A stretch of 64,000 nucleotides of DNA, taken from NCBI GenBank assembly GCA_023055355.1, contig JALJCS010000004.1, positions 25,022,744 to 25,086,743 on the forward strand. Direction: 5' to 3'. The stretch comes from Agelaius tricolor (taxonomy: Eukaryota; Chordata; Aves; Passeriformes; Icteridae). The position numbers were made by a program, and so were the translations under genes. The notes under the pieces are model-generated. The model ran no database searches, was not told the DNA's origin, and saw nothing but the letters and a program-made list of their open reading frames with translations. Of this stretch, positions 1 through 10,610 are shown one piece after another (position 1 is the stretch's first letter; each line of letters begins with the position of its first letter).

Positions 1-496
1 TCTTCAACAACATATTTTCAGTGTTAGAGAATCAAGGTGTTACCTTATTCTGGCCAGGATGTGCAACTGAAGTCATTCCATGCTTCCTTACCAGACTTTT
101 CACATACCTATACTGACAAAACCCAAAGAAATTCTCATACATGCATCTTTAATTACACAGTTCTTAGTATTCAGTCTCCTATTGGCTATTGATCCCTTCA
201 ACTCCAATGCTGACTTGGTCCTCACTCTTTGGTTCTCTTCTCAATCTTTTCCCAGACCAAGCGTCTCTGACCTCTCCAGAGGGTGACGTTTGGGGTAATG
301 TTCATTAATGTTCATTTCTGTCATGTGCATCTTCTGGCTACTCCCTATCCACAGATCTTAAACTCATCAGGCCTCTCCCTGAGAACAGGGTCTTTTGTAG
401 AGAAACTTCAACTCCCCTGCCCCTGGGCAAAGGGCAACAAACCCTTTACTAAAGTTACAGTAATTTATTTTTTTTAAGTTGTATAATTTCCAACAG
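1..496 (+). repeat. Left arm of a large inverted repeat
   Basis: This stretch reappears as a reverse complement at about 1884-2369. Matching starts at the first base of the window, so the arm may continue to the left of it. Differences are few substitutions and short indels near the inner end; for example, two bases differ next to the shared block around 81-90. An identical 68-codon open frame occurs in both arms (80-286 plus, 2084-2290 minus), which follows from the duplication and is not evidence for a gene. The arm starts near 22 with TGTTAGAG and ends at 496 with TTTCCAACA, which is LTR-like. However, the similarity extends past that TG into the flank, which favours duplication of a larger segment. 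Confidence 0.85.
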
Positions 497-1883
497 TATC
501 TGCTGGAATAAGGTAATTTTTTTTTTAATATAAAATTGCAAACAAAACCATTCCAGGCATACAGCTATTTAGAATATTGGAAATAGTGCAAATGTATGTT
601 TGTTTCCACCAGTATTACAAAAGAATTATTAAAAATATATCTGGCCTTTATTGTACATAGTGTCCTTCACCTCGAGTAAGACTTGTCCTCATGTAACAAT
701 GTCCCTTAATTTACCCCCTCCCCTGTCCCTGTCTCTCATGAACCAGAAGATGGAGTTACAGGATGTCTGACAATTTGTTTCACATGCACTGCTGGAAAAT
801 AGCTTATGCTGCAATTTTCAGGCATTCAGTTGATGCCCTGCTTCTAATAGGAAGGATTGGTGCTAATCTCTTTACATACAATTTGATGCATGAGGGTCTT
901 CAGGAGAAATGGGTGTTAATGTCTTTGAAATGGATCTTAATGTCTCTATGACCCTCAAACCCCACAAGTTTGTTACAGAACCTGGTTAGTTTGACTCCTG
1001 CACTTAGGCTAATAGACAAATGGGTCGGCACAAAGTCTATTGCAGAACCCAGGTAGCCTGAATTTTTAAACATTGGAGGAAAATGACATCTTCAAGGGGC
1101 AATATGTGGTAGGTGGTTTGGGAAGGCTGTACCTTCCTAGTACCTCAGCCAATGTGGAAAGGAAGGGGGCAACATGTGGCTGAGAGTTGAAGACAAAGGG
1201 AGGCTGCATCCTCTGAAAGCTCGAGAGAGCAAAATCCCACAGGACTCCTCTGCCCCAGTGGACGGGCACTCTACCTTTATACAAATAAAGTTGCTGGACT
1301 CCTCTGTCTCCTTTATGGACTGGCTCTTCATAGTGTGATTTTCCACACACTTCTTTTGCATTACCTTCATCAGATTGGTGTGGTAAATGTTTTCGAGGTG
1401 TAACTAGTCTTGCCTGCCTCTCTTTTGACATGTGGACAGTGGCATAGTGAGTTCCTGAGGTTACAGCTCCTCATCTTCCTCTGGCTTATGAAATGGTTAA
1501 TCTCCTGTTTTGTTCTATTTAAAGTCATCTTCCAGAGATTCTCATCTTTATGTTTGTAAATATTTGCTTTAAATAAAATGCTATTCTGGCATAAGGTATC
1601 TGCTGTCTGTGGACTATGACAGGAAGAGATACAGAAATCTAGGGGAGAGAAACACTTGGATCCCTTGCATTGACAGGCCCTGTTGACATCTTTCTGCCCT
1701 TACACTCCAGCAACTAGGATGAAAATCTAGCAGAACAATCATGTTTTTATTAGGCTGATAGTGTTTTTCAACCATAAAAATCAAATGCTGCTGGAAACCA
1801 CTATATATTTCATTTTTCAGGGCAACATATGGCAAACAGCAAAGCTTCCTCTGCCACAACAGGTTTGAGGTAGGCGACTTTGT
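497..1883. other. Spacer of the inverted repeat
   Basis: This is unique sequence of about 1.4 kb between the two arms. No coding exon, known repeat family or RNA gene is recognisable. The only open frames are short and overlap on both strands. An AATAAA occurs near 1570, but no upstream gene is seen to use it. Confidence 0.6.
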
Positions 1884-2369
1884 TGGAAATTATATGACTT
1901 TTAATATTCTTTAATGTAACTTTAGCAAAGGGTTCTCCTTTGCCCAGGGGCAGGGGAGTTGAAGTTTCTCTACAAAAGACCCTGTTCTCAGGGAGAGGCC
2001 TGATGAGTTTAAGATCTGTGGATAGGGAGTAGCCAGAAGATGCACATGACAGAAATGAGCATTAATGAACATTACCCCAAACGTCACCCTCTGGAGAGGT
2101 CAGAGACGCTTGGTCTGGGAAAAGATTGAGAAGAGAACCAAAGAGTGAGGACCAAGTCAGCATTGGAGTTGAAGGGATCAATAGCCAATAGGAGACTGAA
2201 TACTAAGAACTGTGTAATTAAAGATGCATGTATGAGAATTTCTTTGGGTTTTGTCAGTATAGGTATGTGAAAAGTCTGGTAAGGAAGCATGGAATTATTT
2301 CAGTTGCACATCCTGGCCAGTATAAGGTAACACCTTGATTCTCTAACACTGAAAATATGTTGTTGAAGA
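1884..2369 (-). repeat. Right arm of the large inverted repeat
   Basis: This is the reverse complement of 1-496. The match ends at 2369, opposite base 1 of the window, so the true outer boundary of the pair is unknown. Inner divergence is greatest at 1884-1935, where short indels separate the arms. The high identity suggests a recent inverted duplication. Confidence 0.85.
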
Positions 2370-4299
2370 GTTTCTAGTTTTCCCAGTTTTGGTGACAACT
2401 TGACTGATATAATTTCTGCAACTGACTTTTCTTTAAGCTGATACCACAAGCTCTAACATGCATTTCAGATTGTTGTCCACAGCAGTATGACTGAGAACCC
2501 ATGAGGAATGATGATCTCTCCTTCCTGAGACACCTATCTGAAGCAATACATAGTACATTTTTGTAATTGACAATGACTGTCTGAAGGAAGGTATTTCTGC
2601 TGTGTATAATCAGTGCTCAGTCCTGGAAGCTGAAGAACTGCTGTGAATTCTCCTAACTGTGGGAGGTTATTTGGGTCAAGGGCAATACTGGGAATCATAG
2701 GATTAACAGAAAGGAGGGGAAAATGCTCCCTGAGCAGCTGCAAAGAACAATCTATTCATTTTACCTACAGTGCCTTTGTCAGAAGAACAACTGGGGAAAG
2801 TTCAGGAGGCAGGAGACTTCAATGACAGAGCACTCTAAAGCCCTCAGATCAAAGCCACAGACAGTACAGCTGTGCTGCCTGAGTGATGATCATCTTCTTG
2901 CAAATAGGTCAGGGAGAGAATACAAAAGGGAAAGAATTTTCTTCATGACACGGTCTCTTGTCTTGTTTCTGTCAGGTCTACAGTTCTTTGTTCCTTTAAA
3001 CTGGTCTGCATTACTCCTACTGGAGTCTACATTCCCTTAATTTTGTAGTGCAGCCTGAGTTAACCAAGCTAGCTTATTTCACAGTCTGAACAGTGTCTAC
3101 GGGACTGGCCTTGTCATCAGTCATAGCAAAATCCCCATGAACTTCACAGTGGGAGATGAAGTAGATGCATGAAGAGTGAGCCTAAAAGAGTGACTTTGTG
3201 TCTTACTTGCTGGACTGTTGCATTCAGAGATTGCATAAGGAGAACTAAAAGCAAGATAAATCCATTAGAGCCAACAAAAGATTAAAACTGCTCTCAGATG
3301 GGTATAATTTGTGCAATACTTCTTCATGAACAAAAGGGCTAGGGAGACAGTACAGAAGTTTAAATTCATTGTGTTGCTGTAGGGAACAAAAAGGCAAAAT
3401 GCATCCTGTGGAATGGTAATTGCTGATTTTAGACAATTACCTCAGTCTTCCAAAGTATAATGAAGAAATATCCAGAAGGTATGAAGTCTGTTGCTGTCAA
3501 AACAAGAGGGGACCAACAGAAACAGATTTCCCAATATCTCAGTTATCTCTCTTTCCTTTAAAAGTCTAATATGATTTCCTTAGAAAATATGACAGGATGC
3601 CTGCCTCTTCAGTGACAACATATTCTAGTATTTTACTCATTGGCTAATTTCACTCAGATTTGACAGAAAGGTGAAGATCCCAAAGGCAATCCAGTTTCCA
3701 TGAGCTCCATGGAAGCAGATACCTTAGTGCAGAGCAAATAGTTGCTATCAAGTGCCTCTGTTTCAAAAGAGGTCAATGACCTTCTGCACTTTTAAGCATA
3801 GAGAATTCATGGGAGGGAGAGACAGCGACATTATAAATGACATGAAGGCTTTCAATTTGTAAGGCAGAGAACTGTTCTAAGTTCAACTTCCTCAGCTTGT
3901 GGAGCTCCCTATGTTTGCTTTTCCTGCCTGGCTAGCTGGCTGGCTTTTGCAGTAACTAAGGCCTTTTCTGTAGCAGCAGTCATGCAAGTGTTGGGGTTAG
4001 CAAAACCAGGGAGTGTTGGAGGGTATGGTTCTGAAGACACAGATTGCCTGCTACAAGTTCCTACCCAGAGACCCCAGGCTGGGGCTGAGGTAGGCACGAG
4101 TCCAGTGGCAGTGAAAGCCATAGGCAGGCAGCAGGGGGTGGAGGACTGATGTTATCCCAGGTGATTGTTCCCCAGCAGGGCTAACAGTTTAGCAGTGCTG
4201 CATATACAGTCTCCTGAGTGGAAGATCTATATGAATTTTTAAACAACAAGAAAAACCTGAGCTGTGTATCATGCTCCATTGCAATGGGGCAAGTAGATG
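2370..4299. other. Intergenic, nothing recognised
   Basis: No exon, RNA gene or known repeat family is identifiable here. All open frames are short and lack recognisable protein similarity. Confidence 0.5.
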
Positions 4300-6406
4300 C
4301 CCAAGCCTGCAAGACATGCCCAGAGCCTTGAGAGGATACAGAGGTCAGCAGGAGAGCATCTGAAAGGCAGCTTTAAGGAATTCCAGCCGCATCAGACAGA
4401 AAGTCTGCCTCATTGGGGGCTCAATTTAAATGCCTCTATGCTAATGCAGACAACAACATGGGGAATAACCAGGAGGAACAAGAAATGTGTGCCCACCTGC
4501 AAGGCTATGGCTTTACTGGCATCACACAAACATGGTGAGATGATCCCTATGACTAGAGTGTTGGAATGGAAGGAACAGGCTCTTTAAGAAGGATGGCCGG
4601 GGGAGGCAGGGAGGCAGTCTTGCCCTCTATGTCAGTGACCATCTGGAGTGAATGGAGCTCCACCAGGAGCTGGATAAAGAGCTTCGAGCTTATGGGTCAG
4701 CAATAAAGGGAAGGCAAGGACAGGTGACTTTATAGTGGAAGTCTGCTACAGGCCACCTGACCAGGAAGACTGAGCCAATGGGGCCCTCTAAGACAGAGAG
4801 GAGCAGCCTCACATTCACAAACCCTGGTCCTCATAGGGAACTTCAACACACTGACATCTGTCAGAAGACTTGGTTGCCCAAGACATGGAGAGGGCCAAGG
4901 TACTCAACTGCTTTTTTGCCTCTATCTTCACCAGCAAATGCTCCAGTTGCATAAAGGTGAGATCAGAGACTAGGAGAATGAAGAACCGCCTGCTCTAGAA
5001 GACTGGGTTTGAGACCATTTAAGGAAAATGAAGGTTCACAAGTCCATGGAACCTGATGAGATACATCTACAGGTTTTGATGGAACTGGCCGAGGAAATAG
5101 CTAAGCCACTATCTATCATATTTGAGAAGTCATGACAGTCTGGTGAAGTTTCCACTGAATGGAAAAGGGGAAAAAGGTGTAGTATATGGTAGAGATAATT
5201 CATGCTATTAATGTATAAAATACTGTAGGATCCAAACTCTGTCCTTTGACCATCCTGGCCGGGAGCAGTGTCTTATTCATATACATCTAGTTCCCGGACT
5301 TCGTTGAGATAACATCAGGGTCTGTTAACATAAGAATAGAAGCTTCCAGCATGATAATCGCCGGCTTCCCTGGGTCACCGGGACCACTCAGGAGTGATGA
5401 TCGCCTCTACGATTACATCTACCATCATGATGATCAATGGCACCACCCTGATGCATGTGAATGCTGACTTCCCCCAAGTTCTCTGACATCTACACATCTT
5501 TTTTGTCTACCTCTGCACATGTAAAGCCATAGTTATACATGTGAAGAGACACAAAGAACGTTTGGTCATCTCTGCCTTGGGCAGAATAAACTGTATAAGA
5601 ACTCGCTGTGTGAAGCAGCATTTGTGAACAGGGGGAGACTCTGACATTCAGGAGGTCAGATCCAGGTTCACCCAGCGCCAGTCCCGGGCTCGACACTGAC
5701 CCTTGGCTGTGGTGGTTTTGATGACTGAACTTCAGTCTCACGGACAAATTAATAAATCTTTGCTAAATTTTCTTATAAGTTTGGGTCTCGATTTGATCAT
5801 TTATAACAAAGGGGAAAAAACACCTCCTCTTTTAAAGGATAAATAGTCATGTGTGACATCCTTGTCTCTCAGTTGGAAAGACATGGATTTGACATATCGA
5901 CTATTCAATGGATAAGGAATTTTCTGGAGTTGCAGTCAATGGTTTGATGTCCAAGTGGAGACCAGGGATGAGTGGGACTCCTCAAGTGTCAGTATTTGTA
6001 GCAGCCCAGTTTAACGTCTTTATCAGTGTCATGGACAGTGGTATTAAGTGCACTCCCAGCAAGGCTGCTGACAACACCAAGCTGTGTGGTGCAGTCTACA
6101 CGCTGGATGGAAGGGATGCCATCCAGAGGGACCTTGACAGGCCTGAGACGTGGGCCTGTGTGAACTTCATGAAGTCCAACAAAGCAAAGTGCAAGATTCC
6201 ACACCTGGGTCAGTGCCCTATCAAGTACAAACACAGGTGGGGTGGAGAAGGACTTGCGGTTGGTGATGGATGAGAAGCTCAGTATGACCTGGCAATACTG
6301 CACACTACACTGCTGTATACTACAGTACTTGCAGCCCAGAGACACATCTGCATCCTGGGCTCCATCCAAAGCAGTGTGGCCAGCAGGGCGAGGGAGAGGA
6401 TTTGCT
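4300..6406 (+). mobile_element. CR1 LINE fragment, split by a solo LTR
   Basis: From about 4400 the plus strand matches the start of the CR1 ORF2 endonuclease region (reads like LNLNASMLMQTTTWG), with many stops and indels. It continues to about 5177. After the inserted LTR, the reverse transcriptase part resumes at 5809-6406. The frame at 5908-6273 contains FISVMDSGIKCTPSKAADNTKL, then a block like DGRDAIQRDLDRPETWA. The catalytic FADD motif is degraded to AADN, so the copy is dead. It lacks the CR1 3' terminal repeats, which is unusual because CR1 copies are normally truncated at the 5' end. A later deletion may have removed its end. The 5' boundary is approximate. Confidence 0.8.
5178..5808 (+). 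mobile_element. Solo LTR nested in the CR1
   Basis: This 631 bp block begins TGTAG and ends ATAACA, interrupts the CR1 reading and is flanked by AAGG on both sides (5174-5177 and 5809-5812). It has a plausible TATAAG element near 5590 and an AATAAA signal at 5751-5756, so the LTR reads on the plus strand. No internal retroviral genes adjoin it. A 4-bp target duplication would suit an ERV1-like integrase. The flank is a purine-rich AAAAGGGG run, however, so the duplication length is not secure. Confidence 0.65.
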
Positions 6407-7003
6407 TAACATGGTAGGATTTTTCATCTGGGTACTAAGCAACTTCAGATATTAAATAGACTGAGAAACGCCTTACATTTTAGAAATTTTTTCCACAGTC
6501 TTTATTAAAAAGGCTATCAGGATTATATCAAGAAGGAAATTTGACATCTCTTTTCTCCTATTGAGGACATATGGAAAGAAACATACAGAAAGACAGCTGA
6601 CCTTTATATTTGAACTGCAGACTTAATACTGATGGAGGGTAACAGTTTTTTAAAGTCTTCCTTCTCCAGTGGTTGCCTACTGGGTTAACTCCTAGTCTTC
6701 TGATTAAAATTCAACTAAGCAAGAGACAAAATATACAAATTTTTTTTCTCTAGTGAGAAACTTCAACAGAAATGTGTGATTATCTGCTACTTTTCATGGT
6801 TTTATCATGGATCTCTACTGGCAGAGAATTACACTGAGAAGACATTTCCAGAGGCCTTTCCCAAATGGTGACTGAAAGCAGGAGAATCCTTGCAACCTGT
6901 CTTCCTCCTAGTATCCAATTAGCAATGGCCTGATGAATTTGCATCATAAGCCTCACCCACTGAGGTTTTATTTGCTTTTAAAGCCTTCCTTCTTGAAGCA
7001 AGC
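6407..7003. other. Intergenic, nothing recognised
   Basis: This AT-rich stretch between a CR1 and an LTR shows no exon or repeat family I can name. Confidence 0.5.
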
Positions 7004-8898
7004 TGTTGTGATTTGACACTGGCCAAAAGCCAGGCACCTACGAAAAATTTGTTCACTCATTCTCCTCTGCTATAGTTGAGCAGAGAAGAGGGAAAGAAAA
7101 CCCAAAGGGTTCATGAGTTGAGATAAAAATGAAGAAACACTCTAAGGGAAAAATAGGCTCAAATTTAAATGGTATAGAAAAATTTATTAATAAAATTAAA
7201 AGATGACAATGACAACTAAATTAAAACTTTAGAACACCTTTTTTTCCCAATCCCTCCCTCTTTTTCACCAACACCGTAGAGAGACAAGGCATGGGTTTTT
7301 AGTCAGTTTATTTCTACAAATCTTCCCTCAGCTCACTTAGGGAAAGGAGGGTTTTTTATCTGCTGTGCTGTGGGGTCCTTCCCATGGAAGACAGTTCTCT
7401 GTGAGCTTAGCTTCTCCAGAGTGGTTTTAATTTTCACAAGCAGCAGTTCCACCTGACCTGCTGCAATGTGAGTCCCCCCCATGGGGAAACAGTCTTCCCA
7501 CAACTGTTTTGCATGGGTATTTAGTCCATGGGGTGTAGTCTTTTAAGGATGAGCTGTTCTACTTTGGAAGCAAGGGTCCTCTATCTTCTCTCTCAGTTTG
7601 AGTTTCCCACTAGATTATAGCTTTTCAGCATCAACTCTGTCTAGTGTAAGTGTGGCCACAGCTCTCCACAGAGAGCAGCAGGCACAACTTTCCCAGGAAA
7701 AATCCTGGGGAAGGCTGTGAGAAAGCACAGCAAAAGAAGAAAAAACAATTCTTATCTTCACTTGCTGCATCTGTTGTTTGGCACATGTGGAATGTGTTAT
7801 GGAGATTGTTTACCAAAGAGGGACTTCTTAATTGGACTCTGGTGATGGTTGCTTGGATTGATTGACCAGTTAGGTAAAAGCTGTGTTGTGACTGTCTGTA
7901 AGGAGTTTTTCATTAGTATAGTATTAGTATAGTAGTAGTACAGTGTAATATAGTATGGCTTAAAAAAGCATTGAACAGCCTTCTGCAATCATGGAGTCAA
8001 GGGTCTTCATTCCCTGACTGAGGGTCGCTTTGCAACAATAGATGAGGACCTTTACTCATGGGCTGCAGGTGAATTCTGCATCCCTCCCTGCACTTCCTGA
8101 ATTACAGGGGAACAGTTTGTTGTATTATAGTCCTCACCACAGTTTGCAGAGGAATCTCATTTCCAATGTTTGGAGCACCTCCTCTCCCTCCTTCCCCTCA
8201 CTGACCTTAGTGTCGCCATGTTGCTCTCCTCATGTGTTTCCACTTTTTATTTTCTCTGACTCAGCAGAAAATTGTTGTCCGCAAGTTTGTTTGTTCTCAA
8301 GGTCCATCCGTTGAAAAGTTCTCACAGGGTTTTCCAGTGTTGAAAGGTTAATCTCCTCTGGGCTGCATACCAGGGAATTGCTCACCATGCTCCTTGCTGT
8401 TGGCCACGTGGTCCCTGTCAGCGCCAGATGGGCAGTGCCAGACTGTGCTGCAGCAGTGCCTCCCTCCATGCAGGGCGCTGAAAAGGAGAAGCTGCTGCCA
8501 TTGCTTCTGCCCTTCTGCTGGCAGCACGGCTGGTTAAAAGTGGCTAAGCAGACAAATTACCTGACGAGCCATGGCGGTGGCCACATGACCTGGGTGCGTG
8601 GTACTGGCTGTGACGCCTCGGCTGTGTGGGTCCAGCAGCTGTGTGGCTGCTTGTGGCGCCAGGAAGGCCCCAGCCACGACACCTCTCCACCCCTCCCAAG
8701 GAGAAGAAGGACTGCTGGTTTTTTCCTTCTTAAATATGTCAGCACAGAGACGTTACCAACTTCTCTAATTGGGCCAGCAAATGTCCATTGTCAGAGTCTT
8801 CACATATTGGCTCTGCTGGACATAGTAGAAGCTTTGAGGAGCTTTCTCTCCCAGAAGCTGCTCTGTGGTGTCCTCCACCCACACTAAAAGGCAGCACA
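7004..8898 (-). mobile_element. ERVL-type LTR, long divergent copy
   Basis: The plus-strand left end, TGTTGTGATTTGACA followed by a GGCCAAAAGCCAGGCACC block, matches the reverse complement of the right end of the LTR at 14,538-15,757. The inner parts also correspond, for example the CCCATGAG/GGACC block near 8045 and the GGGCCAGCA block near 8780. The right end is degraded, and I place it at ...CAGCACA. Flanks are CAAGC on the left and CAAGG on the right, a 5-bp target duplication with one mismatch. Minus-strand AATAAA signals lie near 7180-7190. At 1.9 kb it is longer than its relative, perhaps through expansion of internal CCATGGGG-type repeats. Confidence 0.7.
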
Positions 8899-10202
8899 CA
8901 AGGAATGAATAATCTGCCTCACAGAGAACCTATCCTCCATGCTATCAACAGGACTTCTCTAATAGCTAGCATGAATTTGGTATCCAGGTACTATGGTGTG
9001 TACTGTCTTACCCATTTTTTTTAAAGCTTTGGCCTTATAAAAGCAAGGTCCAGGATTGTACAATTTTTTACTTGCACATTTATACAGTCACAAATAATGC
9101 CATATATGCTTACATTTACCTATGCTTTACATGTACAATATATGCTTTACATTTACGGTTTTCTATTGTAGGAGCCATCTTTTTCCTAAAATGAACATTT
9201 GGGGTCAGAGAAGGGAGGAGCAATAGGAATAGAGAAAAAAATGAGATGACTGCAGAATATTTCAAAATTTTTTCTGCTAGAATATCCACTTTTTCCTGAC
9301 AGTGTGGTTATTGCTAGGAACAGTTTAAGGGTCAATCATATATTTCAATATGAATGGAGGAGCAAAGAGCTGGTTTCATACAAAGAGAGCTTGACATGAG
9401 GTCTCCTGGAGCACCTAAGCTGTCATTCAGCTGCAAAACGTGTCAGTGATTTCAAAGCTGTTCCACAGTCAAGGCATTTTTTTCTCTGCATTTTCTTCAC
9501 ACTATCAAGATGCTATCACCCACATATTCCAGTTAAATGTTATAAAAAAATGACAGCTCATACTGCAGTTCTGCCCTTTCCATTTCTGATTCCAGCTGAG
9601 AGACTAAATGGGCTGAAATTCCCTAAGTTGCAGTTACTTCCTAAATGCTGTTTAGGTTCAAGAAATAACATCACTGATACTGCATACAGGGTCTTTTCTA
9701 AAATGTAGTACTTTTATCTGCCACAAATGCCACCAGGGGAAAAGACTTCTGTGATTTTCCCTGGTCCATCTTTCACTCTATGTTACATTTGCCAGTGTCC
9801 TGCCTATGCTATAGGTTTGATTGCTGCAGTAATCAGCAAGATCACAGAGTGACTTGTATTACTAACACCACATCTAACCTTCCCAAAAGGAAATAGCAGT
9901 AACATTTCCAAAAGGAAATAGCAGTAACAGCAGATTATACTCTTCTCTACCCTAAATATGCAAATAAAATGTGGTTAATTAAGATAGTAAGAATCATTTG
10001 CTTATCTAAATGCTCAGCTTTATTAGAAACAGTCATAGAGCCTTATAGGAAAAACTAACACTTGCATTCAATTGCTGACCAGAATAAAACATGCATTTTT
10101 AAGTTATCTTTATTATTATTCATATTGCAGATAATTATCAGCTATAAACCAGCATGCTACAGTCTGAGGACTGGCTGAACTTTATTCCTCAGTTTTCCAA
10201 GT
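8899..10202. other. Intergenic, minor tandem repeats only
   Basis: No gene is visible. A 22-bp unit is perfectly duplicated at 9883-9904 and 9908-9929. TATGCTTTACAT-like words recur at about 9105-9160. Confidence 0.5.
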
Positions 10203-10610
10203 TGTCTTGGTTTAGAGGAAATTTGGCAGGAAACTTACAAAGGGAAGTTTTCCTCTAGAAAGCAGATTCAAGCAGCGCCCCCCCCCCCCCCCCCCCCCCC
10301 CCCCACTGGTTCAGGAAAAGATTTCACCTCATGAAACAAGTATAAAAATATTGAATCAAAAAACACTTAGCACTTGTAAAAATGAACAAAATCTCACACT
10401 TTACAATTAAATTCTGATATTCATAGTTAAAGGTATATTTGATTTGAGTCAGGCATTCATCACCAGTCCTCAGTGGAGGACTAGCGTTTCATATAATTTA
10501 CAGCAGTATTAAGATAACATAGTCTTTGGAGAGCAGCTGATCTCCCCCTTTGCAAGTGATGCAACACTTTTCACTTTCGGCAGAGCACTGCTTGTGGAAG
10601 GGTCTTTATA
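10203..10610 (+). mobile_element. Probable LTR fragment with poly-C tract
   Basis: The start TGTCTTGGTTTAGAGGAAAT, the Lys/Gly-coding-like AGGAAACTTACAAAGGGAAG block and the C-rich tract resemble avian LTR termini from memory. No matching 3' end or target duplication was found, so both the family and the right boundary are uncertain. Confidence 0.4.
10278..10304 (+). repeat. Poly-C tract of 27
   Basis: This is an uninterrupted run of 27 cytosines. The true length may vary or be misassembled. Confidence 0.95.

Noticed and set aside
80..286. Identical 68-codon open frames at 80-286 (+) and 2084-2290 (-)
   Set aside because: They are the same DNA in the two arms of the inverted repeat. No splice, promoter or protein-family support was found, so duplication explains the identity.
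9883..9929. CRISPR-like short direct repeats
   Set aside because: There are only two copies of a 22-base unit in a vertebrate genome, so this is an ordinary tandem duplication.
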